In this document: piece by piece, positions 1 through 6,218 of the stretch
How positions within the stretch are numbered: position 1 is the stretch's first letter
Layout: each line of letters starts with the position of its first letter
From: Acidaminococcales bacterium
GTDB taxonomy: Bacteria > Bacillota > Negativicutes > Acidaminococcales > JAISLQ01
Reading direction: 5' to 3'
Assembly: GCA_031275255.1 (NCBI GenBank)
Contig: JAISPA010000088.1
Coordinates: 1-7,772 of the forward strand
DNA: 7,772 nt
The notes under the pieces: generated by a model
The model's input: only the letters and a program-made list of their open reading frames with translations
The model's database searches: none
Told to the model about the DNA's origin: nothing
Made by a program: the position numbers and the translations under genes

Positions 1-334
1 GATTGCCTTTTTCATCCACTTCAAGAGCGCCCAGCACGGTTGTAGACAGATGCCCTCCCCGTATGATGCCGAAAGAAGTGGCGCTGTCAAAGCAGGCCGC
101 CCCTTTTTGCATCGTAACAGGCTGCCCGCCGGCATTTACTATATCCTTGTCCTCTTCGCCGGGTCCGGGCGCGGCGCCCACGCCCAGAAAACCGTTTTCC
201 GACTCCAGCATTATGCTTACCCCGTCAGGCAGGTAATTGGCCACCTGGGTCGGTATGCCTATGCCAAGGTTCGCATAATCGCCGTTTTTAAATTCAAGGG
301 CGACCCGTCTTGCGATTCTTTCTTTCGCTTCCAT
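1..334 (-). CDS. atoA: CoA-transferase subunit B (AtoA-like), N-terminal part, cut by window edge
   Basis: This is the beta subunit of a class I (3-oxoacid/acetoacetate-type) CoA-transferase, which passes CoA between acids through an enzyme glutamyl-CoA thioester. About 111 residues are visible and the frame runs off the left edge. The N-terminus closely follows E. coli AtoA as I recall it: MEAKERIARRVALEF, then NLGIGIPTQVANYLP (residues 22-36). The SENG motif at 45-48 carries the expected catalytic Glu46, followed by VNAGGQPVT and RGGHLSTTVLGALEVDEKG. The residue before SENG is Glu44, where the family signature usually has His or Gln. The start is fixed by GGAGG at 341-345, six bases upstream. 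This site abuts the stop of the alpha-subunit gene (TGAGGAGG), so the two subunits are probably translationally coupled. The family call is firm. The exact acyl substrate (acetoacetate, butyrate or another short acid) is inferred only from similarity. Confidence 0.93.
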   Translation of the reverse strand, partial: MEAKERIARRVALEFKNGDYANLGIGIPTQVANYLPDGVSIMLESENGFLGVGAAPGPGEEDKDIVNAGGQPVTMQKGAACFDSATSFGIIRGGHLSTTVLGALEVDEKGN

Positions 335-340
335 CTTCCG

Positions 341-348
341 CCTCCTCA
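341..348 (-). promoter_or_regulatory. Ribosome binding site of the beta subunit, fused to the alpha-subunit stop codon
   Basis: On the minus strand the stop codon TGA (348-346) runs directly into GGAGG (345-341), six bases before the ATG at 334. A ribosome finishing the alpha subunit sits on the start site of the beta subunit. This is a common way to make two subunits of a heteromer in equal amounts. The layout is seen directly; the coupling is inferred. Confidence 0.8.
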
Positions 349-1002
349 GTTTTTGCCCATCACAAGATAGTCAACGAAAATCGAGGGCGTAATTACTTCG
401 TCAGGGCTGATTTCGCCTGTTTCCACTATATGCTCCGTTTCCGCTATGACGAGTTTGGCGGCCGTCGCCATGAGCGGATTGAAATTCCTCGCCGCGCCCC
501 GGTAAATCAAATTGCCTATTTTGTCCGCCTTATAAGCTTTAATGATAGCTATGTCCGCATATAGCGGCAATTCCATAAGGTATTTTTTGCCTTCCACCTC
601 AACTATTTGTTTGTCGGCCTGTACCGGCGTTCCCACTCCGGTGGGAGTGAGAACACCGCCAAGGCCAAACCCGGCGCAGCGTATTCTTTCCGCGAGCGTT
701 CCCTGCGGAATGAGATTGACCTCGGCTTCGCCGCTGGTCATTTGCCTTCCCGTTTCCGGGTTTGTCCCTATGTGCGAAACATAAAAGCGCGAAATTTGTT
801 TGTTTACCACCAGATTGCCCAAACTTTTCCCTACAAAGGAGGTATCGTTGGCTATAACGGTAAGGTCTTTTATCGGCCGCCTGCACAGTTCGTCAAGTAT
901 GAAGTTGGGACTGCCCGCATTGAGAAAACCGCCTACCATGACGGACGCGCCGTTAAAGATCAAGTCCGCCGCTTGCACCACGCTGATTATTTGCGCTGCC
1001 AT
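346..1002 (-). CDS. atoD: CoA-transferase subunit A (AtoD-like), acetoacetate/short-chain acyl type
   Basis: This is the alpha subunit of a two-subunit class I CoA-transferase, a cytosolic enzyme that activates short organic acids by taking CoA from a donor such as acetyl-CoA. It has 218 residues, about the usual length. The N-G-x2-VMV-GGF-x3-G-x-P pattern at residues 17-32 fits the family signature 1 exactly. Further blocks resemble E. coli AtoD: LTVIANDTSF (47-56), SHIGTNPETGRQM (76-88), IPQGTLAERIRC (98-109), GLGGVLTPTGVGT (113-125) and ARNFNPL (171-177). AAAGGG at 1011-1016, eight bases upstream, supports the ATG start. It lies 59 bases after the cupin gene and 11 bases before the beta subunit, so it is likely co-transcribed with the transporters upstream. 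Donor and acceptor acids are not shown by the sequence. The two subunits here form the only intact enzyme of CoA metabolism in the window. Confidence 0.95.
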   Translation of the reverse strand: MAAQIISVVQAADLIFNGASVMVGGFLNAGSPNFILDELCRRPIKDLTVIANDTSFVGKSLGNLVVNKQISRFYVSHIGTNPETGRQMTSGEAEVNLIPQGTLAERIRCAGFGLGGVLTPTGVGTPVQADKQIVEVEGKKYLMELPLYADIAIIKAYKADKIGNLIYRGAARNFNPLMATAAKLVIAETEHIVETGEISPDEVITPSIFVDYLVMGKN

Positions 1003-1061
1003 TTTAAAAACCCTTTCATTTATAAAAATAAGAGGACGGCATAAGAAAAGCCCGCGTTATT

Positions 1062-1436
1062 TTACCCCTGGTTGACCGCCTCGCCTGACGCTTCCCGCGG
1101 CGGCGCGTATATAACTATAAAAGAAGCTTTTTCACTTTCGCAAACCACTTTATGGCTGCACCCGATCGGAAAGATGACAGATTCATTTTTCTCCAGCGTT
1201 ATCTCTTCTCCGTCGCCGGTAATCCTGAGCCGGCCTGACAGCATATACATACACTGCTCAAATTCCGTATGGACATGCGCCTCGGCATGCCCAACTCCGC
1301 CCATCTCGCCATAGATTACTTCCACATGGCGCGCCCCGTCTTTAGGCCCGATCAAGCGCCGGTTGAAAGTATCGCCATGGCCCGGCGGCGAATAAACCGG
1401 CAGATCATTTAAGCGAACTTTTTTATATTTTTCCAT
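1062..1436 (-). CDS. Small single-domain cupin protein, function unknown
   Basis: This is a 124-residue protein consisting of one cupin beta-barrel. Motif 1 is visible as H54-V-H56-x3-E60 followed by SGRL (67-70). Motif 2 is visible as F-P90-x-G92-x2-H95. His54, His56, Glu60 and His95 form the usual metal-binding set, so it should bind one divalent metal. There is no signal peptide or DNA-binding domain, so it is probably cytosolic. It starts 15 bases after the stop of the second binding-protein gene, with a modest AGGT site at 1443-1446, which places it in the same transcript. Small cupins in catabolic operons may be isomerases, decarboxylases, dioxygenases or ligand-binding helpers, and nothing here separates these options. 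The fold call is firm and the role is unknown. The likely context is handling of an imported acid or of a CoA-pathway intermediate. Confidence 0.88.
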   Translation of the reverse strand: MEKYKKVRLNDLPVYSPPGHGDTFNRRLIGPKDGARHVEVIYGEMGGVGHAEAHVHTEFEQCMYMLSGRLRITGDGEEITLEKNESVIFPIGCSHKVVCESEKASFIVIYAPPREASGEAVNQG

Positions 1437-1451
1437 AACAATACCTGCCTG

Positions 1452-2474
1452 TCATTTCTTTTGACTGGCTTTTACTTTGTTGAGGAAATCCTCGCCAATG
1501 TTTTTGCCCAATTTTTCATGCACGCTGACCGCCGCCTCCAACCAAACTTGTCTCTCGGCCTCTGTCAGCACATGCACTTTGCCGCCCTTCTGCTTTATTT
1601 CTTCCACATCCTTTTTGCTGGCTTCCGCCACTACATCATGATGTTTCTTTTCCGCCGTTTTCAAATGCTGCATTATTTTCCCTTTCAAATTCGCGGGGAC
1701 GCCGTCCAGGAACTTTTTATTGGCCAACTGCGTTATCACGGTGGAATGAATGAAAGTATCCAAATAATACTTGGTAACTTCAAAAAGATTTCTTTCCTTG
1801 ACGGAAATAGGCCCGATATCCGCCGCATCGATCATGCCCCGCTGCATGGCGATGAAAATATCGCCGGCCGGCAAATCCACCGGGGAGGCGCCAACCGCCA
1901 GCCAAATAAGCGAACCGTCGCCGAGGCTGCGCACCTTCATGCCCTTGGCGTCGCCCGGCAGAATAACTTCCCGGCCGCCGGTTATTATGCTGTACGGCCC
2001 GGTAACGGCGGCGGCTACGCATACTATGCCTTTTTGCTCCAACGGCTGCCAGATTTCTTTCGCCAGATCGCTGGTCAAAAACTTATTCATGGAATTTACG
2101 TCGTTAAACAGGAAAGGCAGATCGAAAGTGGTTACTTTGGGGCTGATCGCCGCCAGATACCAGTTGGCGAGGGAAATCATCTCAACGTCGCCCCTGGCTA
2201 CCGCGTCCAGCGCCTCCGCCGGTTTGTAAAGCTGGGAAGCCGGGTAAAGTTTCACATTCACTTTGCCTTTAAGCTCAGGGTCCTCATCAACCAACTTTTT
2301 AAATGTTTCAGGTACGACCGACATAGTGCCGTTGGCCGGCATATCGTAAGACCAGCGTATATCGATCGCCTTCTCCGCCGGCTTTTGGGCGCCGCCGCAC
2401 CCCGCTGTCAGGAGCGCCGCCAGAAACATAACCAGCGCGCACATAATGAATTTGTTGTTACGCAAGCAAAACAT
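1452..2474 (-). CDS. TRAP transporter substrate-binding lipoprotein (DctP family), second system
   Basis: This is the extracytoplasmic receptor of a TRAP transporter, which binds an organic acid and delivers it to the QM membrane unit. It has 340 residues, normal for DctP. A hydrophobic N-terminus (about residues 9-25) ends in the lipobox L-T-A-G-C26, so the mature protein should be a membrane-anchored lipoprotein. Family marks are the domain I stretch around DIRWSYDMPANGT (38-50), LYPASQLY (76-83), TTFDLPFLF (115-123) and GMKVRS (178-183). Arg182 sits where DctP proteins normally hold the substrate carboxylate. GGGGG at 2482-2486, seven bases upstream, supports the start. The gene follows its DctM by 49 bases that contain a 10-bp tandem repeat. 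It is only distantly similar to the other receptor in the window, so the two probably bind different ligands. The ligand cannot be named; a carboxylate is likely. Confidence 0.94.
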   Translation of the reverse strand: MFCLRNNKFIMCALVMFLAALLTAGCGGAQKPAEKAIDIRWSYDMPANGTMSVVPETFKKLVDEDPELKGKVNVKLYPASQLYKPAEALDAVARGDVEMISLANWYLAAISPKVTTFDLPFLFNDVNSMNKFLTSDLAKEIWQPLEQKGIVCVAAAVTGPYSIITGGREVILPGDAKGMKVRSLGDGSLIWLAVGASPVDLPAGDIFIAMQRGMIDAADIGPISVKERNLFEVTKYYLDTFIHSTVITQLANKKFLDGVPANLKGKIMQHLKTAEKKHHDVVAEASKKDVEEIKQKGGKVHVLTEAERQVWLEAAVSVHEKLGKNIGEDFLNKVKASQKK

Positions 2475-2486
2475 GATTATTCCCCC

Positions 2487-2520
2487 TTTTATTTGTTTTT
2501 ATTTGTTTTTATTTGTTTTT
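2487..2520 (-). repeat. 10-bp tandem repeat (3.4 copies) before the second binding-protein gene
   Basis: The unit ATTTGTTTTT (plus strand) is repeated perfectly three times at 2491-2520, and TTTT at 2487-2490 extends the period for four more bases. On the coding strand it reads AAAAACAAAT per unit. It fills most of the 49-base gap between the DctM stop and the DctP start and ends at the GGGGG ribosome binding site. The runs of A are spaced by 10 bases, about one helical turn, which is the arrangement that bends DNA. In RNA it would be an unstructured A-rich leader just upstream of the ribosome binding site, a feature that often aids translation. The repeat is seen directly; any role is inferred. 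Confidence 0.9.
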
Positions 2521-2523
2521 GCT

Positions 2524-3801
2524 TCATATACGCAGGGGCAGCCAAATGCTAAGTTCCGGCGCCATAATGATAACGCCCAAAATTATCAGCATGACAACGA
2601 CGTAGGGCAAAGTGCCTCTGGCCACCTCCGCAACCGGCGTGCCCGTCGAGCCGGACAAAGCGAAAAGGTTCATCCCGATCGGCGGGGTTATTGTCCCTAT
2701 CTCCATATTTATGGTGTAAATCACCGCGATATGCAGCGGATGAAAACCCAGCTGCAGCAGAACCGGGTAAATGATAGGGATAGTGATAAGCATAATGGAA
2801 ATAACATCAAGCAGGCAGCCAAGAAAGAGCAGCAACAAATTTACCGCCAGCATAAAAGCCAGCGGGGACAGCCCTATATTGACAATCCACTCAATTATTT
2901 CATTGGACACTTGGCTTATGGTTATGATATAGGCGAACACCATTACCCCGCTGAACACCACCATGATCTGCGATGAAGAAACCGCGCCTTCCGCGAATAT
3001 CTCCGGCAAGTCTTTGATTTTTATGGTCTTGTAATAAAATATTGTGATGACAAGGCAATAAGCCACGCCAACCGCCGCGCTCTCGTCTGCCGTAAAAACG
3101 CCGCCGTAAATGCCGCCGATGATGATAATAGGCGCCAGTAAAATAAGAAAGGATTCTTTAAAACAAGTTATAATCTCTTTTAAAGACAGTTTTTCCTTAA
3201 CCGGCCTGCTCACCCGTTTGGGCCCCGCCCAGAAGAAGGTAAAAACCGACAATACGGCGGTCGCGAATATTCCGGGCAGCATACCGGCCATAAAGCACTG
3301 GCCGATGGACTGCTCGGTAATAGTGCCATAGACAATCATGGTCAGGCTTGGCGGAATCAGTATGCCCAAAGTGCCGCCGGTCGCCAATATGCCGCAGGTA
3401 AACCCTTTGTCATAACCGTATTTGACCATGTAAGGCAAGAGTATCATGCCAAGGGCGGCCGCGTTGGCAAGGCTGGAACCGCTGATCGCCGCGAATACGG
3501 CGCTTGTTATTATGGCCGCTATTCCCAGCCCGCCGCGCAGGTTTTTGAAAACGCTGTTGGCAAATTCAAACATGTACTTTACCAAAAGCCCTTTGGACAT
3601 AATAACGCCGACGATGATAAAAAGCGGAAGCGCCACCAGCGAAAAATTATTGAGCGAACTGTACATGATATGCGAAACGGTCGTCAGGGAAGAAAAATCG
3701 AAAAGGTAAAAGCACACGGCCGAAGTCAGCGCGGCGCTGAAAGCCACCGGCAGCCCGGTTATCAGGAAAAAGAGAAATAGCGCGATAACCGTTAGAATCA
3801 T
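2524..3801 (-). CDS. TRAP transporter large permease subunit (DctM family), second system
   Basis: This is the large inner-membrane subunit of a TRAP transporter, which carries the substrate across the membrane coupled to an ion (usually Na+) gradient. It has 425 residues, typical for DctM, and a long series of hydrophobic segments consistent with about 12 helices. Visible family motifs, in order: LPLFIIVGV (58-66), SGSS (107-110), GILIPPS (146-152), GGVFTADESAAVG (233-245), GCLLDVISIM (328-337) and GTITPPIGMN (369-378). The two xPPxG/S-type hairpin regions, one in each half, match the known inverted-repeat plan of the family. Its ATG overlaps the stop of the DctQ gene by four bases (ATGA), so translation is coupled. 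An AAGGGGTGA site lies inside the end of that gene. Its receptor gene follows immediately. The family call is firm; the substrate is unknown. Confidence 0.96.
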   Translation of the reverse strand: MILTVIALFLFFLITGLPVAFSAALTSAVCFYLFDFSSLTTVSHIMYSSLNNFSLVALPLFIIVGVIMSKGLLVKYMFEFANSVFKNLRGGLGIAAIITSAVFAAISGSSLANAAALGMILLPYMVKYGYDKGFTCGILATGGTLGILIPPSLTMIVYGTITEQSIGQCFMAGMLPGIFATAVLSVFTFFWAGPKRVSRPVKEKLSLKEIITCFKESFLILLAPIIIIGGIYGGVFTADESAAVGVAYCLVITIFYYKTIKIKDLPEIFAEGAVSSSQIMVVFSGVMVFAYIITISQVSNEIIEWIVNIGLSPLAFMLAVNLLLLFLGCLLDVISIMLITIPIIYPVLLQLGFHPLHIAVIYTINMEIGTITPPIGMNLFALSGSTGTPVAEVARGTLPYVVVMLIILGVIIMAPELSIWLPLRI

Positions 3802-4307
3802 TTGCCGCTCACCCCTTTCCCGTCCGCGGAACTTTTCATCTTGCCGGCTGTAGCGAAAAACAGCTCAATAAATCTGACGGTAAACAGCACGCCGCCCAAA
3901 GGCATTATCGAATAAGGCAGCCAAAGCGGCGTCTTGGCCAAAGACGTGGAAGTTACCCCGGTTTCCAGCGCGTGCATGGTCAAACTGAAGCCGCTGTAAG
4001 TCAATATAAGGCCAAAGGCGATGCCCAGGACAATGTTGAAAAGGTCAAAATAGTTCTGCCACTTGACCGGCAGGAGATCGACCACTACCGACAGCCTTAT
4101 ATGCCGGCTTTTTTTCAAAACCTGGCTCGCGCCCAAAAAGGTTGACCAAACTGTCGCGAAGATGATATATTCTTTCGCCCAATAAAAGGAATGGTTAAAA
4201 CCCAGCCGCGCCACAACTTCGATAAATGTCAGAACAAACGCGATGGCAATTGTTGCCGTGGCTAATTTCCTTTCAATATCATCCCATAGTTTTAACAAAT
4301 TCTTCAT
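3798..4307 (-). CDS. TRAP transporter small permease subunit (DctQ family), second system
   Basis: This is the small inner-membrane subunit that pairs with DctM in a TRAP transporter. It has 169 residues and four likely membrane segments at about 15-36, 44-62, 86-107 and 127-152, the expected plan. DctQ marks are W43-x2-E46 before the second helix, HIRLSVVVDLLP (69-80) after it, and the STSLAKTPLWLPYSIMPLGG stretch (120-139) leading into the last helix. The start has GAGG at 4317-4320, nine bases upstream. It begins 37 bases after the first system's DctM stop and overlaps the following DctM by four bases. The two transporters therefore look like parts of one transcript. The very polar tail after residue 155 is short and unremarkable. 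Family assignment rests on topology, neighbours and these weak motifs, since DctQ proteins diverge strongly. Confidence 0.93.
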   Translation of the reverse strand: MKNLLKLWDDIERKLATATIAIAFVLTFIEVVARLGFNHSFYWAKEYIIFATVWSTFLGASQVLKKSRHIRLSVVVDLLPVKWQNYFDLFNIVLGIAFGLILTYSGFSLTMHALETGVTSTSLAKTPLWLPYSIMPLGGVLFTVRFIELFFATAGKMKSSADGKGVSGK

Positions 4308-4344
4308 TTCACACCACCTCTAATTGCCGCTCCTGCCCTGCCTC

Positions 4345-5625
4345 TTACATTCTGTTGGGCAACCAGAGCACGATTTCCGGGAAAAGTAAAAAGATAATCA
4401 TGGATATGGCGCAAGAAATCAGTAAAACCGCCGAACCCCTAAAAGCAGCCCCGAGGGGAATTTTCCCGACGGAACTGACGATAAACACATTAAGGCCGAC
4501 CGGCGGCGTAACCAGACCCATTTCCACCAGGACTATAACAATGACGCCAAACCATACAGGGTCGAAACCCAGCGTCTGCACCACCGGAAATACCATGGGC
4601 AGCGTCAGCATTAAAATGGCGATCTGATCCATTATGCAGCCCAGTATCAGATAAAGCACAATCAATAGCAGCATGATTAGCCAGCGGTTGACTTCCAGGC
4701 TGGAAATTATCTGCACTATGCTTTGCGGTATTTGGCTCATGGTTAGATAATAGCCAAAAACAGTGGCGCAGATTATAAGGATGAAAATCGTTCCGGTTGA
4801 ATTGAGTGTGGAAACAATCGCCTTATAAATGCCGTCTTTGGACAGCCTCCCCATGCCAAGGCTGACCAGCAGCGCGCCGAGGGCGCCGATGGCGGCGCTT
4901 TCGGTCGGCGTGGCAAGCCCCGAATAAATGGAGCCGATGACCAGCGCAAACAAAACAACCATCGGGAAGATTTTCAACAAACTCTCAATGCGCTCCGACC
5001 AGGGAAAAGGCGGAATATGCGGGGAAACGCCGGGTTTTAATTTTACCCAAACCACAACGTTTAACGCCATGATCAGCGTAGCGATAATACCGGGAACAAT
5101 TCCGGCGATCAACAGTTTGCCGACCGATGTTTCGGTCGCCGTCCCGTAAATGATCATGGGGACGCTGGGCGGAATAAGAACGGCTAATGTTCCGGCCACC
5201 GCCACCGAGCCGGCGATTATTTCGTCTTTATACTTAAGCCGCTGCATTTCCGGCACAACGACCGACGACATGGCGGCCGCCGAGGCCGTGCTGGAACCGC
5301 ACATGGCGCCGAACCCGGCGTTGGCGAACACAGTGGCAATGGCCACCCCGCCCGGCAGGTGCCCGAACCATTTATACGCTATCTGGAAAACATCCCTGGT
5401 TATGTTGGCGTTGGTGATAAACCCGGCCATCAGGATAAAAAGCGGCACAGTGGTAAGCGTATAGTGCGCCGCGCTCCTGAAGGGCGATGTGCCCAGAATG
5501 CCCAAAACGCTGTCCAGCCCGCCGATCATCCATATACCGATAATGCCGGTTATGCCCATGGAAAAAGCGACCGGAAGGCCGATCATCATTAAAAAGAGCA
5601 TCAAAGCCAAAGGCAGCAAAATCAT
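4345..5625 (-). CDS. TRAP transporter large permease subunit (DctM family), first system
   Basis: This is the large permease subunit of the first TRAP transporter. It has 426 residues with hydrophobic segments throughout, consistent with about 12 membrane helices. Motifs in order: VPLFILMAGF (60-69), CGSS (109-112), AVLIPPS (148-154), GLATPTESAAIG (236-247), GCIMDQIAIL (329-338) and GLVTPPVGLN (370-379). The start has AGGAG at 5635-5639, nine bases upstream. The gene follows DctQ by 18 bases. It resembles the other DctM in length and motif order but differs in most residues, for example CGSS against SGSS and GLATPTES against GVFTADES. The two are old paralogues rather than a recent copy. The partner receptor is most likely the lipoprotein encoded at the head of the P-Q-M block. 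The substrate is unknown; an organic acid is likely. Confidence 0.96.
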   Translation of the reverse strand: MILLPLALMLFLMMIGLPVAFSMGITGIIGIWMIGGLDSVLGILGTSPFRSAAHYTLTTVPLFILMAGFITNANITRDVFQIAYKWFGHLPGGVAIATVFANAGFGAMCGSSTASAAAMSSVVVPEMQRLKYKDEIIAGSVAVAGTLAVLIPPSVPMIIYGTATETSVGKLLIAGIVPGIIATLIMALNVVVWVKLKPGVSPHIPPFPWSERIESLLKIFPMVVLFALVIGSIYSGLATPTESAAIGALGALLVSLGMGRLSKDGIYKAIVSTLNSTGTIFILIICATVFGYYLTMSQIPQSIVQIISSLEVNRWLIMLLLIVLYLILGCIMDQIAILMLTLPMVFPVVQTLGFDPVWFGVIVIVLVEMGLVTPPVGLNVFIVSSVGKIPLGAAFRGSAVLLISCAISMIIFLLFPEIVLWLPNRM

Positions 5626-5643
5626 TTGTCATCACTCCTGTAT

Positions 5644-6144
5644 TTAGTGGTCCAGTTTCAGCCAGCCGCCGAGTATTTGGATTGTCCTTATGCTTACCAG
5701 CGCCGCCCCGATGGTTACCATCATATAGGCGGGCGCCATGGGATAGGCCAGCGCGGCGGCGCTGTGTTCTTTAAAGACCAAAGCGTCGTAGACGACCGGC
5801 ACCGAACAGTAGGTAATGAGCAAAAAGAGTATCAGCCCCACCACATTATTGAATACCACAAATTTCGCCTTGAGGCGCTCCGGGAAAAAGCGCTCCAACA
5901 GTTCCACCTTTATATGCCCGCCGTGAGTGTAGACAAAGCTCAGCGGCAGATAGATAATCGCCACCATCAGGTATTCTTCGCTGATTTCCACTACGCCGGT
6001 CAAAGGGGCGCGAAAGAAGTAACGCAAGATGGTGTCCGCGCTCGTCAAAAACATCAGTATGATAAGTGCGGCGCCGGCGATTGCCAGACAGGCGGATTCC
6101 AGAAGGTCAATAACATTTTTCTTTTTTTCAGTTTCCTGTGTCAT
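5644..6144 (-). CDS. TRAP transporter small permease subunit (DctQ family), first system
   Basis: This is the small membrane subunit of the first TRAP transporter. It has 166 residues with a charged N-terminus (MTQETEKKKN) and four likely helices at about 17-38, 55-72, 98-118 and 135-155. DctQ-type marks are R41-Y after helix 1, the acidic pair at E53 and E56 before helix 2, and THGGHIKVELL (73-83) after helix 2. A GGGAG site precedes the ATG at a slightly long spacing of about 11-12 bases. It sits between the receptor gene, from which a 74-base gap with a strong hairpin separates it, and its DctM 18 bases downstream. The hairpin and the weak spacing suggest that it is expressed less than the receptor. 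It is not closely similar to the other DctQ in the window. Confidence 0.93.
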   Translation of the reverse strand: MTQETEKKKNVIDLLESACLAIAGAALIILMFLTSADTILRYFFRAPLTGVVEISEEYLMVAIIYLPLSFVYTHGGHIKVELLERFFPERLKAKFVVFNNVVGLILFLLITYCSVPVVYDALVFKEHSAAALAYPMAPAYMMVTIGAALVSIRTIQILGGWLKLDH

Positions 6145-6173
6145 AATGGTGCTTCTCCCGCAATTTATTTTTT

Positions 6174-6207
6174 AAATTCCAGGAACGAAAAATCGTTCCT
6201 GGAATTT
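6174..6207 (-). promoter_or_regulatory. Perfect 15-bp intercistronic hairpin between receptor and membrane-subunit genes
   Basis: The arms at 6174-6188 (AAATTCCAGGAACGA on the plus strand) and 6193-6207 are exact reverse complements around a four-base loop. It lies 11 bases past the receptor stop codon. In the transcript the hairpin is followed by an A-rich run, not a U-run, so it does not look like a standard terminator. Stable stem-loops after binding-protein genes are known to protect the upstream mRNA from 3' decay. That would give more receptor than permease, which is the likely role here. Each arm also contains a TTCC-N-GGAA half-dyad. The structure is seen directly; the function is inferred. 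Confidence 0.85.
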
Positions 6208-6218
6208 GCGCCGGAAAA

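Noticed and set aside
1003..1061. A promoter or terminator between the cupin and CoA-transferase genes
   Set aside because: TATAAA-like bases occur just before the ribosome binding site, but a matching -35 is poor and no stem of useful length is present.
1461..2552. A 363-codon open frame on the plus strand opposite the second binding-protein gene
   Set aside because: It is longer than the real gene but antisense to a clear lipoprotein with lipobox and DctP motifs. Its translation is rich in His, Arg and Gln with no recognisable domain, and it runs through the tandem repeat. It is a composition-driven shadow.
2524..5625. The two QM pairs as a recent tandem duplication
   Set aside because: The two DctM proteins share length and motif positions but differ over most residues, and the DctQ proteins share almost no stretches. 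No long direct DNA repeat is visible.
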